A model generated the notes under the pieces. It was not told the origin of the DNA. It ran no database searches and saw only the letters and a program-made list of their open reading frames with translations. Positions 17,298-26,630 of a stretch of DNA of 64,000 bases are shown here, in pieces. Origin of the DNA: Deltaproteobacteria bacterium (lineage in GTDB: Bacteria; Desulfobacterota; Desulfobacteria; Desulfobacterales; Desulfosarcinaceae). The stretch covers positions 108,185-172,184 of the forward strand of contig JAKALP010000012.1 of the NCBI GenBank assembly GCA_021824175.1, read 5' to 3'. Positions within the stretch are counted from its first letter, which is position 1, and the number at the start of each line of letters is the position of its first letter. The translations under genes were made by a program, and so were the position numbers.

Positions 17298-18971
17298 TCA
17301 GAGGTAGTTGTCGCGATAGATCTTTTCCTGTTCATCCAGGATTTCATTGAGGATCTTGAGGGTGGTCAAAGGATTCATGATGACCGAGCGCAGCACCACG
17401 ATGGGATCTTCCAGGGAGTTTTTCTCGTAAAGCGTGGTGCGCGAAACGAAGCTGACACCGCCTTCGCGTTGCAGCACCTGGATGCCGCGGTTCATGTCGT
17501 TGAGATATGCATTGAGGCGCCGCCGCTGGAGCGTATCAGCGCTCTCGAGCTCCGCTTTAATCTCCGGCGGGCAGACGCGATAGGTCAGGATATTAAGCCT
17601 CGGCTCAGTGACCAGCTGGAACAGGGGGCGCTTTTTGATCTGGGCCGCAAAAGATTTGGCGGTGGCGATGCCATGCTCGATGAGCAGGGAGTAGCCGCGC
17701 GAGCCCATGATCTGCAAGGCGCTGGCCAGCACCAGGGAGTTGGCTTCGCGCGAGCCCGAAAGGGTGCGGATGCCCAAGTCCACGCTGCCCTGCCGGGCAA
17801 TATAGCGGGCATGGTAGGCGATGCGTTCCAGGATATGGGGGTTCTTGAAATAGACCATGCCGCAGCCCATGGGCATATAGAGTTGTTTGTGGCCGTCAAC
17901 AGTGACCGAGTCGGCCAGGTGGATGCCCTCCAGCAGGTGGCCATATTTCTCGCTCAGCAAGGTAGGGCCGCCCCAGGCCGCGTCCACATGATAGTAAATG
18001 CCGTGTTCGGCGCAGATTTCGGCCAACTGTGGCAGGGGATCGATACTGCCGGTTTCGGTGGCGCCGGCAATGCCCACGATGGCGATGACGCGCGTGCGCC
18101 CCTGGGTGGCCTGGATGTCGCGCAGGCATTGTTTCAGGGCCGACAGTTTGATGCGGTTGCCGGCATCCACATCGATGCTGAGCACATTGCGGTTGCCGAT
18201 GCCCAACAGTCCGGCGGCTTTGCGCAAGGAGAAGTGCCCGAGGCGCGACACCAGGATCACGCAGCGCTCGATGCCGTGGGCCTGCAATCCGGCCACCACG
18301 CCATCTTGTTCGCATCCATTAAAATCGCCTTTGGGCGCCAGCAGGCTGTTGCGGGCCACCCACAGAGCCGTGATGTTGGCCAGGGTGCCGCCTTCGGTAA
18401 AACATCCCAGGGCCGTGGCGGGGTTTTGCACATGTTCGTCATAGAAGGCGGTCGGCATTTTAAATATCAAACGGTGAATTTTGGCCAGCACCTGCTTTTC
18501 GATAATGGAGAGCACCTTGGAGGTTTCGGCCTTGTTGACGTTCTGGTTCAGGGCCGCGGTGATGGTCTTGAGGTGCACCATGAAATAGGGGATGGCCGAA
18601 GTCATGTGGCCGATGAAGTAAGGTGAAGCCACATTGACCGCATGGGGGGCGATTTGATGCACCAGGTCCGAAATGACCTCGGAGAGTCGCTTTTCCGGAT
18701 GGGGCTGGATCAAAGTGTCGGTGAACCGATCAGCCAGCTCCTTGAGGCTGGCCTCTTCGGTAATGCCCACGTGCTTTTGCAGGAAATCGTGCAGACCGAA
18801 AAGGATCTGCTCCATGTGCTTGAAAAGGGCCCGGCGGTTATCGTCGTCTTCGGGCCGGATGAAGATGCGATTGAGCGTCTTCCAGTCGGCGATGAGCTTT
18901 TTCTTGGCGGGGGGTGTGCTTGCTTCCATCTCAGTATCGTGTCGGCTTGAAATCAGATTCAGTGAATTCAC
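17298..18971 (-). CDS. panP: PLP-dependent decarboxylase, PanP-type aspartate 1-decarboxylase
   Basis: A group II (GAD-like) decarboxylase of 557 residues. The PLP lysine lies in TVDGHKQLYMPMGCG (about 345). Other family features are NPATALGCFTEGGTLANITA, where the phosphate is held, and HVDAAWGGP, the Asp that pairs with the pyridine nitrogen. The length and N-terminal region match PanP, which makes beta-alanine from aspartate for coenzyme A in bacteria lacking PanD. A broader glutamate/aspartate specificity cannot be excluded. A second start (MEASTPP, residue 15) is possible. It stands alone. Confidence 0.83.
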   Translation of the reverse strand: MNSLNLISSRHDTEMEASTPPAKKKLIADWKTLNRIFIRPEDDDNRRALFKHMEQILFGLHDFLQKHVGITEEASLKELADRFTDTLIQPHPEKRLSEVISDLVHQIAPHAVNVASPYFIGHMTSAIPYFMVHLKTITAALNQNVNKAETSKVLSIIEKQVLAKIHRLIFKMPTAFYDEHVQNPATALGCFTEGGTLANITALWVARNSLLAPKGDFNGCEQDGVVAGLQAHGIERCVILVSRLGHFSLRKAAGLLGIGNRNVLSIDVDAGNRIKLSALKQCLRDIQATQGRTRVIAIVGIAGATETGSIDPLPQLAEICAEHGIYYHVDAAWGGPTLLSEKYGHLLEGIHLADSVTVDGHKQLYMPMGCGMVYFKNPHILERIAYHARYIARQGSVDLGIRTLSGSREANSLVLASALQIMGSRGYSLLIEHGIATAKSFAAQIKKRPLFQLVTEPRLNILTYRVCPPEIKAELESADTLQRRRLNAYLNDMNRGIQVLQREGGVSFVSRTTLYEKNSLEDPIVVLRSVIMNPLTTLKILNEILDEQEKIYRDNYL

Positions 18972-19143
18972 AAGTAATCTTCCGGCGCTTGCCGCCTCCG
19001 CGGTACAAACTTGTTGCCATCTTCAATATATTGTACACCCCGCCACGCTTTTAGCCAAGCCGGCTTCTATATCGACCGGTTGAGGTCGGCTCTTTATATC
19101 CATACGACCCCAGCCATGCCCGCGGTGCCGGATGTAATGGTTT

Positions 19144-19566
19144 TTAGACTACAACCGCATTGGGAGAGGTGCACACCAGATCATTGATGCTGATGGCATC
19201 CAGTTTCTCGAACAAAGCGGCATTGGCCTGGGTCCAGGCCGCGCGTACCGGGCAGGTGCCGGCCATGTCGCATTTATCCGGCGAGTCGACGCACTCCACC
19301 AGATCCGCTTGGCCTTCAAAGATCCGCACAATGTCCCCCAGGCTGATCTCCTTGGCCGGCTTGGCCAGGGTGTAGCCGCCTTTGGGTCCGCGGCTGCTGA
19401 GAATTAAGCGACTGCTTTTCAGGGTGCGGATCAATTGTTCGACATACTTGGGGGGTATTTTCTGGCGCCTGGAGATTTCGCTCACCTGCACGGGTTGCGT
19501 GCCGGTGTTGCGCGCCAGCTCCAACAATATGCGAACGCTATACCTGCTACGTGTGGATAATTTCAT
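19144..19566 (-). CDS. Rrf2-family (IscR-like) Fe-S transcriptional regulator
   Basis: A 140-residue winged-helix regulator starting MKLSTRSRYSVRILLELA, typical of Rrf2. The recognition region contains EISRRQKIPPKYVEQLIRTL and SSRGPKGGYTLAKP. Three cysteines in the pattern C-x6-C-x5-C (VECVDSPDKCDMAGTCPVR) near residues 92-105 should bind a [2Fe-2S] or [4Fe-4S] cluster. It overlaps the end of the PHP gene by 4 bp and is the second gene of that transcript. Targets unknown; relatives control Fe-S assembly, NO or redox responses. Confidence 0.92.
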   Translation of the reverse strand: MKLSTRSRYSVRILLELARNTGTQPVQVSEISRRQKIPPKYVEQLIRTLKSSRLILSSRGPKGGYTLAKPAKEISLGDIVRIFEGQADLVECVDSPDKCDMAGTCPVRAAWTQANAALFEKLDAISINDLVCTSPNAVVV

Positions 19567-20225
19567 TGGGGCACTCCGGTTTCCGTCCAGTTAATGGATA
19601 TATATCCCCGTATCATATCATTTTGCTCAGCAAAATAGTCATCTTTGCGAAGGGCCGCCACCAACTCCGCCTCATTTTCAATGGGGCCTGGAAAACAGGT
19701 ATATGCGCTGCCCAAAGCCTGGATGCCGTGGGCATCCGACCCGCCGATGCCTCTGACTCCCATTTGGCGCGCGGCTTGGCCCGCCAAGCGGTTTTCTTCG
19801 GCATTCAGACTGCCATTGACGGTCTCCACCGCCACCAGCTCCTTGAGCTGAAGCAACCGATCTCCCAAAGGGCTGCCAACGATCCCGGCCCGGTAGGGGT
19901 GGGCCGGAATGGCCACGCCGCCGCGCCGATGGACCCATTCCACGACGGTCTGCATGGGAAGGCCCGGCAGAAAATCGCCTTTGCCCGCCCGTACCCCGTA
20001 GATCAGCAGATGCCCTTCAGCCGCCCGATACTCCAGGCCGCGAAGAATTGGAAAATTCTCCCGGCGGGCGATCTGGTCAAAGGGCCGGCTCAGATCGTAG
20101 GAGTGGTGCTCGGTGATGCACACGCCATCCAATCCCGCCCGGCGAGCCTGGGCCACCACGGTTTCAGGCTGGATGGATGAATCGCCGCCAAGGGCGCTGT
20201 GTACGTGGAGGTCGATTTTAAACAT
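19563..20225 (-). CDS. PHP-domain metal-dependent phosphoesterase
   Basis: A 220-residue PHP protein. Metal ligands are visible in IDLHVHSALGGDS (residues 4-16), CITEHHSY (about 36-43) and GGSDAHG near 168. The family hydrolyses nucleotide or sugar phosphates with a trinuclear metal site; RNase AM/TrpH-like members are of similar size. It is the first gene of a two-gene unit with the Rrf2 regulator. Substrate undetermined. Confidence 0.88.
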   Translation of the reverse strand: MFKIDLHVHSALGGDSSIQPETVVAQARRAGLDGVCITEHHSYDLSRPFDQIARRENFPILRGLEYRAAEGHLLIYGVRAGKGDFLPGLPMQTVVEWVHRRGGVAIPAHPYRAGIVGSPLGDRLLQLKELVAVETVNGSLNAEENRLAGQAARQMGVRGIGGSDAHGIQALGSAYTCFPGPIENEAELVAALRKDDYFAEQNDMIRGYISINWTETGVPQ

Positions 20226-20243
20226 GCACGTTGTTGCCGTCTC

Positions 20244-20777
20244 TCAGCTTTTACTACTCTCGGAACGCGCTACACCATCGCTGGGCAGACAATCGCCCAA
20301 GGCCTTTTTTTCTTTCTGCTTTTCTAGTTTGCGCATTTTGTTGCGCTCGATGGCTTCCCGGTTGCGACGGCACTCTCCCTCGGTCTGAAACAGCAACTGC
20401 GGCACCTCCTTGGGCCGATGTTTTTCATCCAGGCTGACAAAGGTCAGATAGGCCGAGGCAATGTGGCGCACTTCGCCGCTGAGCAGATTTTCAGCCTCTA
20501 CGCGTACACCGATCTCCATGGAGGAGCGGCCCACATAGTTCAGGCAGGCCTTGAGGGTCAGCAGCTCCCCCACAAAGGCTGGATTGTGAAAATCGAGCCG
20601 GTCGATGGAAGCGGTCACCACGTTGGCCCTGGCGTGGCGATAAGCCACAATGCCCGCGGTATTGTCGATATGTTTCATGATCACGCCGCCATGCACATTG
20701 CCCGCGGGGTTGGTGTCGGCTGGCATCACCAGATAGGATACGACCAAGCTGGATTCGGTGGCGGTTCGGGTGGTCAA
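20244..20777 (-). CDS. Acyl-CoA thioesterase, hotdog fold (YciA/ACOT type)
   Basis: The product of 177 residues contains the hotdog catalytic segment NPAGNVHGGVIMKHID, with the Asp in the central helix. The later segment is VTASIDRLDFHNPAFVGELL. These enzymes hydrolyse acyl-CoA to free acid and CoA. I set the start at a TTG (20777) because AGGAGGC lies 6 nt before it; an upstream ATG would add 27 residues without conserved character. The C-terminal tail (about residues 140-177) is unusually charged (RNKMRKLEKQKEKK). Confidence 0.85.
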   Translation of the reverse strand: MTTRTATESSLVVSYLVMPADTNPAGNVHGGVIMKHIDNTAGIVAYRHARANVVTASIDRLDFHNPAFVGELLTLKACLNYVGRSSMEIGVRVEAENLLSGEVRHIASAYLTFVSLDEKHRPKEVPQLLFQTEGECRRNREAIERNKMRKLEKQKEKKALGDCLPSDGVARSESSKS

Positions 20778-21028
20778 AGGGATGCCTCCTGTTAATGTCA
20801 ATGAAGGGTGTCGGCCTGGGGCCGAAGGCCCTATTGATTTGTTTAATGGAAAACGCACCGAAATTAGCGGAGGCCGAATTTATTGTCAACGCCGCGATTT
20901 AAACCTTAATTCTTTCCAACCGGGTGCCGATACCTTCATTGCAGCACCCCCGGCGCCCTGCTTGTCCTTCGACATCGAATTGCAGCCAACCGGCACTGGG
21001 GCCAATCAAGGGAGGAGCGCAAGCTCAA

Positions 21029-21559
21029 ATGACCGAAAAAAAGACCGACAATCAGAGCCGTCTGCTCATTGATCTCATCATGGATATTCCCTTTTTCGCC
21101 ATGCTGGACAGCCTGGAACTGGCTGTGGTTGCCAAGCACATGAACTATTTTGAAATTAAAACCGGGGAGGTCCTGTTCACGGAAGGAGAAGCAGGCGATT
21201 CGGTCTGCTTTGTCATCAAAGGAACCCTGGATGTCTACAAATCCTCCTCCACGGTGGGCAAGGCGGTACGTATCGCCACCGTGACCAAAAATCGCTCCAT
21301 CGGCGAAATGGCGGTCATCGACGAATATCCGCGCTCAGCAACGGTGCGAGCCCGCAGTGACGCCATCATCGTTTCCCTGACCAAAAGGGGGTTTGATGCC
21401 ATATTGAAAGAAAACCCGGCCGTTGGGGCCGCCATTTTAAAGAAGATCGCCTCCCTGGTGAGCATGAATCTGCGGCGGGCCTCATCCCAACTGGCCGATT
21501 TCATCGATATGCCGACGTCACCACCTCCCCAAAGCCCCAACGAGGCAATGAATGGCTGA
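21029..21559 (+). CDS. Stand-alone cyclic-nucleotide-binding domain protein
   Basis: A 176-residue CNB-domain protein without a DNA-binding domain. The jelly-roll covers about residues 25-145 and includes the phosphate-binding cassette IGEMAVIDEYPRSATV with the Glu and Arg that hold a cyclic nucleotide. The C terminus is Pro-rich and disordered. ATG at 21029 follows GGGAGGAG. Its 3' end overlaps the hydrogenase large-subunit gene by 8 bp, so it is the leading gene of a four-gene operon. It may tune the hydrogenase or chemoreceptor in response to a nucleotide (inference). Confidence 0.85.
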   Translation: MTEKKTDNQSRLLIDLIMDIPFFAMLDSLELAVVAKHMNYFEIKTGEVLFTEGEAGDSVCFVIKGTLDVYKSSSTVGKAVRIATVTKNRSIGEMAVIDEYPRSATVRARSDAIIVSLTKRGFDAILKENPAVGAAILKKIASLVSMNLRRASSQLADFIDMPTSPPPQSPNEAMNG

Positions 21560-23066
21560 AAAAATTGAGATTGATCCCATTACCCGCATCGAGGGTCATT
21601 TGGCCGTTTCCGTGGAAGTCGAGGAGGGCCGGGTGGCCCGCGCCTTTTGCAAAGGCGAGATGTTTCGCGGGTTCGAGCTGATTTTAAAAGGCCGGGACCC
21701 CCTGGATGCCCAACAGATTACCCAGCGCATTTGCGGCGTCTGCCCCGTTTCCCACGGTATGGCCTCGGTGCTGGCCCAGGAGCAGGCTTACGGGATCACA
21801 CCCAACGAAAACGGCCGGCTGGTGCGTAACCTGATCCTGGGGGCCAACTACCTTCAATCCCACATCATCCATTTTTATCACCTCTCCGCCGTGGATTTTA
21901 TCGATCTGGAGGCCATAGCCCAGTACCAGGGCAAGGATGCGGCCCTCAATGAATTCAAAGCCTGGGTGGGAACCCAGAAAGCCTCATCGGTGGTGGCGCC
22001 CGGCGCCCCTTTTCTGCCGCGCTATGCCGGCGATTATTTGGATGGCACCGACGCCAATATCACGGCCATCAAACACTATCTGGAAGGATTGCGCATGCGT
22101 GCCCTGGCCCACCAGATGGCGGCCCTGTTCGCGGGCAAGCTGCCCCATGTGGCTTCTTTGGTGCCCGGCGGCGTCACCGAACGGGTGACCACTCAGAAGA
22201 TCGCGGCCTACGGCGCCATGCTGCAGGAGCTGCGCTCGTTTATCAACCGCAGTTATTTGCCCGACGTGATGTCGGTGGCGGCCGGGTTCCCCAGCTATTT
22301 CAAGCTGGGCAAGGGGTGCGGCAACTTTCTGGCCTATGGCGCTTTCGCCGAAAGCGCCGACAACTCCCGCAAATACCTGCCGGCTGGTGTAGTGATTGGC
22401 GGTCGGCTGGCTGAATTTGATCCGCGTCAGATCACCGAGGATGTAAAATACTCCTATTATCAATCCGCCTCAGGGTTGGCGCCCGCCGCCGGCCAGACCG
22501 TTCCGCGCCCTGGCAAGCCGGATGCCTACACCTGGCTCAAAGCGCCGCGCTATAAAGGCATGGCAATGGAAGTCGGGCCTCTATCGCGCATCCTGATAGC
22601 GTATCTCAGCGGCACCGACCCTGAGGTGCGCCAGGCGGTGGATCATGGATTGAATCAGTTGAATCGTTCCACCGAAGATTTGGACTCGGCCATGGGACGA
22701 CACGCCGCCCGGGCCATCGAGTGCAAGCTGGTGGCAGACCAGTGCGCCCGTTGGCTGGATCAGCTCAAGCCGGGTGAACCGGCCTGTGTCGACTTCACCA
22801 TCCCCAGAAGCGGCCAAGGCGTGGGGCTGTGTGAAGCGCCCCGCGGCGCCCTGGGACACTGGTTGGCCATCGACGATTACAAAATTGCTTCCTATCAGTG
22901 CGTGGTGCCCACCACTTGGAACTGCTCTCCCAAAGATGATCAGGGCCATCCAGGACCGGTGGAGCAGGCTCTGATCGGTACTCCCATTGCCAATGCCGCC
23001 CAGCCCATCGAGGCCGCGCGTGTGGTGCGCTCGTTTGACCCCTGCCTCGCTTGCGCAGTTCATTAA
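21552..23066 (+). CDS. hysA: [NiFe] hydrogenase large subunit without C-terminal propeptide
   Basis: Catalytic subunit of a group 1 hydrogenase, 504 residues. It has RIEGHL (Glu14, proton path), the L1 motif RICGVCPVSHG (Cys61, Cys64) and the L2 motif DPCLACAVH (Cys498, Cys501), giving the four Ni ligands. The protein stops exactly after the His of L2 (TAA). Most exported hydrogenases carry a further 15 or so residues removed by an endopeptidase after Ni insertion, so this enzyme needs no such protease. Its small subunit resembles HysB of [NiFeSe] hydrogenases, but the L2 position is Cys, not Sec. The gene precedes the small-subunit gene, the reverse of the usual order. Confidence 0.93.
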   Translation: MAEKIEIDPITRIEGHLAVSVEVEEGRVARAFCKGEMFRGFELILKGRDPLDAQQITQRICGVCPVSHGMASVLAQEQAYGITPNENGRLVRNLILGANYLQSHIIHFYHLSAVDFIDLEAIAQYQGKDAALNEFKAWVGTQKASSVVAPGAPFLPRYAGDYLDGTDANITAIKHYLEGLRMRALAHQMAALFAGKLPHVASLVPGGVTERVTTQKIAAYGAMLQELRSFINRSYLPDVMSVAAGFPSYFKLGKGCGNFLAYGAFAESADNSRKYLPAGVVIGGRLAEFDPRQITEDVKYSYYQSASGLAPAAGQTVPRPGKPDAYTWLKAPRYKGMAMEVGPLSRILIAYLSGTDPEVRQAVDHGLNQLNRSTEDLDSAMGRHAARAIECKLVADQCARWLDQLKPGEPACVDFTIPRSGQGVGLCEAPRGALGHWLAIDDYKIASYQCVVPTTWNCSPKDDQGHPGPVEQALIGTPIANAAQPIEAARVVRSFDPCLACAVH

Positions 23067-23078
23067 GGAGTGGACCCC

Positions 23079-24008
23079 ATGTTTTCAATGACTCGCCGCC
23101 AATTTATGACTTACAGCGCCAGGCTGGCCGCAATGACCGGGCTGGGCGCTTCGGCCGTGCCCAAAATCGGGCTGGCCCTGCAATCCCTGGCCTCCGGCCA
23201 AGCACCGCTGGTGTGGTTGCAAGGGCAGAGCTGCTCGGGTTGCTCAGTCTCTCTGCTCAATGCCGCACACCCGGACCCGGCGTCGATCTTGATGCGTTAC
23301 ATCTCGCTTCAATTTCACGGCACCCTGTCCACCGCCACCGGCGATCTGGGCATGGCGGTATTGAATGCCAACATCAAGCAGGGCAATTATCTGCTGGCGG
23401 TGGAAGGTAGTGTGCCCGCGGCCATGCCCGAGGCGTGTGTGATCGGCGCCGAGCCTTATAACAAACTGCTGCTGCGCGCGGCCAGCGCGGCCCAGGCCGT
23501 AGTGGCCGTGGGCGCCTGCGCCGGCTTCGGCGGCATCCCCGGCGCTGAAAACAATCCCACCGGCGCCCTGAGCGTCAAAGAGTTCTTGAACAAAAACCAG
23601 GTCGGCAAGCCGATTATTGTCCTGCCCGGGTGTCCGGTGCATCCGGATTGGTTGGTAGGCACCCTGGTGCATGTGCTCAAGTTCGGCGTGCCATCCTTGA
23701 ACGCCGACGGCGCGCCGCTGATGTTCTATGAACGCCTGGTCCACGACCAGTGCCCGCGCTTTTCGGATTACGAACGGGAACATTTTGCCCGTTTCTTCTC
23801 CGATGAGGGCTGTCTGTTCAAATTGGGATGCCTGGGGCCGGTCACCCATGCCGACTGTCCCAAACGGCTTTGGAATTCGGGCACCAATTTCTGCATCAAC
23901 GCCGGCGCGCCCTGTATCGGATGCAGTGCCAAAACCTTCGCCCAGAAAGCATCCCTGCCCTTTTTCAGGAAAGTAGAACAGATCAAAGACAAGGCGGCCG
24001 GCGCATGA
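23079..24008 (+). CDS. hysB: [NiFe] hydrogenase small subunit, HysB-like, Tat-exported
   Basis: A 309-residue Fe-S subunit. Twin-arginine signal MTRRQFMTY near the N terminus. Proximal-cluster ligands are CSGC (52, 55), GACAGFGG and LPGCPVHP. Distal-cluster ligands are HDQC, DEGC and KLGC. The medial region reads [22 protein letters not shown], where a Cys replaces the Pro of the classical [3Fe-4S] cluster. Three [4Fe-4S] clusters are therefore expected, as in HysB. There is no C-terminal membrane anchor, so it is a soluble periplasmic enzyme. ATG at 23079 lies 8 nt after AAGGAG. Its stop overlaps the chemoreceptor start (ATGA). Confidence 0.93.
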   Translation: MFSMTRRQFMTYSARLAAMTGLGASAVPKIGLALQSLASGQAPLVWLQGQSCSGCSVSLLNAAHPDPASILMRYISLQFHGTLSTATGDLGMAVLNANIKQGNYLLAVEGSVPAAMPEACVIGAEPYNKLLLRAASAAQAVVAVGACAGFGGIPGAENNPTGALSVKEFLNKNQVGKPIIVLPGCPVHPDWLVGTLVHVLKFGVPSLNADGAPLMFYERLVHDQCPRFSDYEREHFARFFSDEGCLFKLGCLGPVTHADCPKRLWNSGTNFCINAGAPCIGCSAKTFAQKASLPFFRKVEQIKDKAAGA

Positions 24009-25693
24009 AACTCTACACCAAATTACTTCTCTCGCTGTTGGCTGGCGTGGCGGCGGTGGCGGCCTGCGCCCAGATGCTTCAATACTTATCCATCCGCGCC
24101 CAAGTGAAGAGGTTTTCCGAAGCGAACTTGACCCTGCTCTCCCAAAGCCAGGAAGCCTTTGTCAAAAATATCTTTGAGTCCATCGAATATGCCGTGGCCG
24201 GCTCGCTGGAGCGCGGCGAGATGGATAAGTTCAACCGGATTCTGGCGGAACAGCGAAAAATCGACGGCCTGACGGAGTTCTCCTTGCATAACCGTGAAGG
24301 TATGGTCACTTACTCCTCCGATGCCGCTTATCTCTCCACAACCCTGGCGCCGGAGACCAAGGCCAAGCTGGAAACGGCGCCGCAAATGCTGATGCAGTGG
24401 ACAGTCGACGCCGTGGAGATCGTCCAGCCTCAGATGGTCAAAGGAGATTGCGTGCGCTGTCATCTGAATTGGCGGCCGGGTGAAATTGGTGGTTACACCC
24501 ATTTCCGGTTTTCAAAATCCAGGTTGGATCAGGCTCAGATCACGGCCTCGAATATCCAGCGCAGTCTGGGCCGCTCCGTGCTGAAGAACGCCATCTTGTC
24601 GATATTGGGCATAATGGCGGTACTGGTGCTGGTGATGCATTGGATCGTGAAGAAGTTCGTGGCCCTGCCCTTGCAACGTATGAATGAGCGCGTGCATGAC
24701 ATCGCCGAGGGGGAAGGAGATTTGACCGCGCGGGTGACGGTTTTCAGCCAGGATGAAATCGGCCGACTCTCCAGCGCTTTCAATCAATTCATTGAAAAAT
24801 TGCAGCATATGATCCGGGATATCGCCGCCAAGGCCGGCGCCCTGAGCGACTCCTCGGTTCATCTGGCCAGTTTGTCGGAGAACATCTCCTCCGACTCTTC
24901 CGGCATGCAGTCCCGATCCAATACCGTGGCCGCCTCAGCCGAGCAGATGAGTCAAGGCATGCGCACCGTGGCCGCCTCAATGGACCAGTCGGCCGGCAGT
25001 ATCAGCATGGTGGCGGCCGCCACCGAGCAGATGAGCAGCGTGATTACCGAAATCGTCCAGAGCGCGGCCGAGGCCCGGCGCATCAGTGATGCGGCCGTGG
25101 CCGAGGCCCAGGCCGCGGTGGCCCTGATGGGCGAATTGGGCAAGTCGGCCCAGGATATCGGCAAAGCCACCCAGAGCATAACGGATATTTCCGAGCAGAC
25201 CAATCTGCTGGCCCTCAATGCCACCATCGAGGCGGCCCGGGCTGGAGAAGCGGGTAAAGGATTTGCCGTGGTGGCCAACGAGATCAAAGAGCTCGCCCGT
25301 CAGACAGCGGCATCGAGCGTGGAGATCAAGGACAAGAATAACGGAATCCAAGAGACCATCTCCGCGGCCATCGAAAAAATAAACGAGATCGGCAAAACCA
25401 TTTCTAAAACCAACGCTTTTGTGGCCGACATGACCGGCGCCATGGAAGAACAGGCGTCTACTACCCGCGACATCGCGGCCAGTGTAAGCCAAGTTTCCAG
25501 CGGCATCCAGGATGTCAATCAGACCGTGACCCAAAGCTCCACCGTCACGGCTCAGATCGCCCAGGAGATTTCGGCCGTTAACGCGGCGGTGGACGGCATG
25601 TCCCACAGTAACGCCCAAATCAATCAAAACGCCGCCGAGCTCTCCCGCTTGGCGGTCCAGCTTAAATCATTGGTAGAGCGGTTTACGGTGTAG
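24005..25693 (+). CDS. Methyl-accepting chemotaxis protein with periplasmic c-type haem motif
   Basis: A 562-residue chemoreceptor. TM1 covers residues 7-28 and TM2 about 196-218. The 170-residue periplasmic domain contains [10 protein letters not shown], a CxxCH haem-c site (Cys149, Cys152, His153), as in DUF3365/Tll0287-like haem sensors. A HAMP domain (219-270) with [10 protein letters not shown] leads to the signalling domain, whose tip reads [20 protein letters not shown]. There is no C-terminal CheR-binding pentapeptide. It starts inside the stop of hysB, so hydrogenase and receptor are co-translated. I infer that it reports the redox state set by the neighbouring hydrogenase. Confidence 0.94.
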   Translation: MKLYTKLLLSLLAGVAAVAACAQMLQYLSIRAQVKRFSEANLTLLSQSQEAFVKNIFESIEYAVAGSLERGEMDKFNRILAEQRKIDGLTEFSLHNREGMVTYSSDAAYLSTTLAPETKAKLETAPQMLMQWTVDAVEIVQPQMVKGDCVRCHLNWRPGEIGGYTHFRFSKSRLDQAQITASNIQRSLGRSVLKNAILSILGIMAVLVLVMHWIVKKFVALPLQRMNERVHDIAEGEGDLTARVTVFSQDEIGRLSSAFNQFIEKLQHMIRDIAAKAGALSDSSVHLASLSENISSDSSGMQSRSNTVAASAEQMSQGMRTVAASMDQSAGSISMVAAATEQMSSVITEIVQSAAEARRISDAAVAEAQAAVALMGELGKSAQDIGKATQSITDISEQTNLLALNATIEAARAGEAGKGFAVVANEIKELARQTAASSVEIKDKNNGIQETISAAIEKINEIGKTISKTNAFVADMTGAMEEQASTTRDIAASVSQVSSGIQDVNQTVTQSSTVTAQIAQEISAVNAAVDGMSHSNAQINQNAAELSRLAVQLKSLVERFTV

Positions 25694-25745
25694 TAGAAAA
25701 CCGTTGATGAATACGATCGCTTCGGAATCCTGCCGCGGTGGACTC

Positions 25746-26558
25746 TCATCGCGCGATGGTCTTCAATTGATTTTGTACTATTCGTTGCAGGGCCGCGGCA
25801 TGATTGGAGAAGATCCAGTCCACGCCGCGGTTTATTTCACGGAACAGGCAGTTGCGCGACGATGGATAAGCCGTGCCGATGCTTTGGCCCTGACGGTGAT
25901 GTTTCGCAATCACGGCGCGGCTCATCATGCCGTAGTGGGCGCACAAACCGCCCCACTGATTCCGCATGACCCATTGGCTGTATTGGTAGGGCAGATAGTA
26001 GGCAATGCAGACCAGGCATGCGCCGGGGAAGCCGCGCAGGTGATCCAGGGTCATGGGGTGCAGGGCCATGAAATGGTAATGGGTCACCGCTCGCAGCGAT
26101 GCCAGGTGTTCGCGCAGGCTTTGGATTTGGCCACTGGGGTCTGGCCATGGATTTTGCTTGATCTCGATCATCAGATGCAATCGCGCCCCGAACCGCGCCA
26201 CCACCTCGCGCAACGAGGGAATCTCGGGCTCCATGCGCTTTAATTGCTCCCGGCTGAGGTCGACGATCGCGGCGTCGTGGCCCCACACCCGGCGCAGGTC
26301 GGGATCATGGGCCACCACCGGCACCATGTCCCTGGTCCAGCGCACATCCAGTTCAACGCCCCAAAGCCCCGCGCCGGCCGCCTGGTCAAAAGCGGCCAAC
26401 GTATTTTCTTTGACTCTGACAGTGTCATGTTCGCCGCGATGGGCGATGATTTTGCAGCGCTTCAACGCCTCGGCCGAAGGTGTGGGCTGCCGGAGCCGGT
26501 TGAAGATCAAATCCAACAGGCCGATGTATGAATGCTCGATGAAAGAAGCGATGGGCAT
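25746..26558 (-). CDS. Glycerophosphodiester phosphodiesterase family protein
   Basis: A 270-residue GDPD-type TIM-barrel enzyme. The catalytic signature is visible: IIAHRGEHD (His-Arg, about residue 37), ENTLAAFDQA, the metal ligands ELDV and VVAHDPDL, and the later MIEIKQN. It hydrolyses glycerophosphodiesters to glycerol-3-phosphate and alcohol, or acts on related lipids. There is no signal peptide, so it is probably cytoplasmic. It is convergent with the chemoreceptor gene and follows the UspA gene on its own strand. Confidence 0.88.
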   Translation of the reverse strand: MPIASFIEHSYIGLLDLIFNRLRQPTPSAEALKRCKIIAHRGEHDTVRVKENTLAAFDQAAGAGLWGVELDVRWTRDMVPVVAHDPDLRRVWGHDAAIVDLSREQLKRMEPEIPSLREVVARFGARLHLMIEIKQNPWPDPSGQIQSLREHLASLRAVTHYHFMALHPMTLDHLRGFPGACLVCIAYYLPYQYSQWVMRNQWGGLCAHYGMMSRAVIAKHHRQGQSIGTAYPSSRNCLFREINRGVDWIFSNHAAALQRIVQNQLKTIAR

Positions 26559-26630
26559 GATGATAAATGTGCGCGTGACCGCTCCCTCTCCCCGTTGGAG
26601 AGAGGGTCGGGTTGCGGGGGAAACCGCGTT

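Noticed and set aside
23040..23066. Selenocysteine in the hydrogenase large subunit
   Set aside because: The L2 motif codes for Cys at both positions and the frame ends with TAA, so it is a Cys enzyme despite the HysB-like partner.
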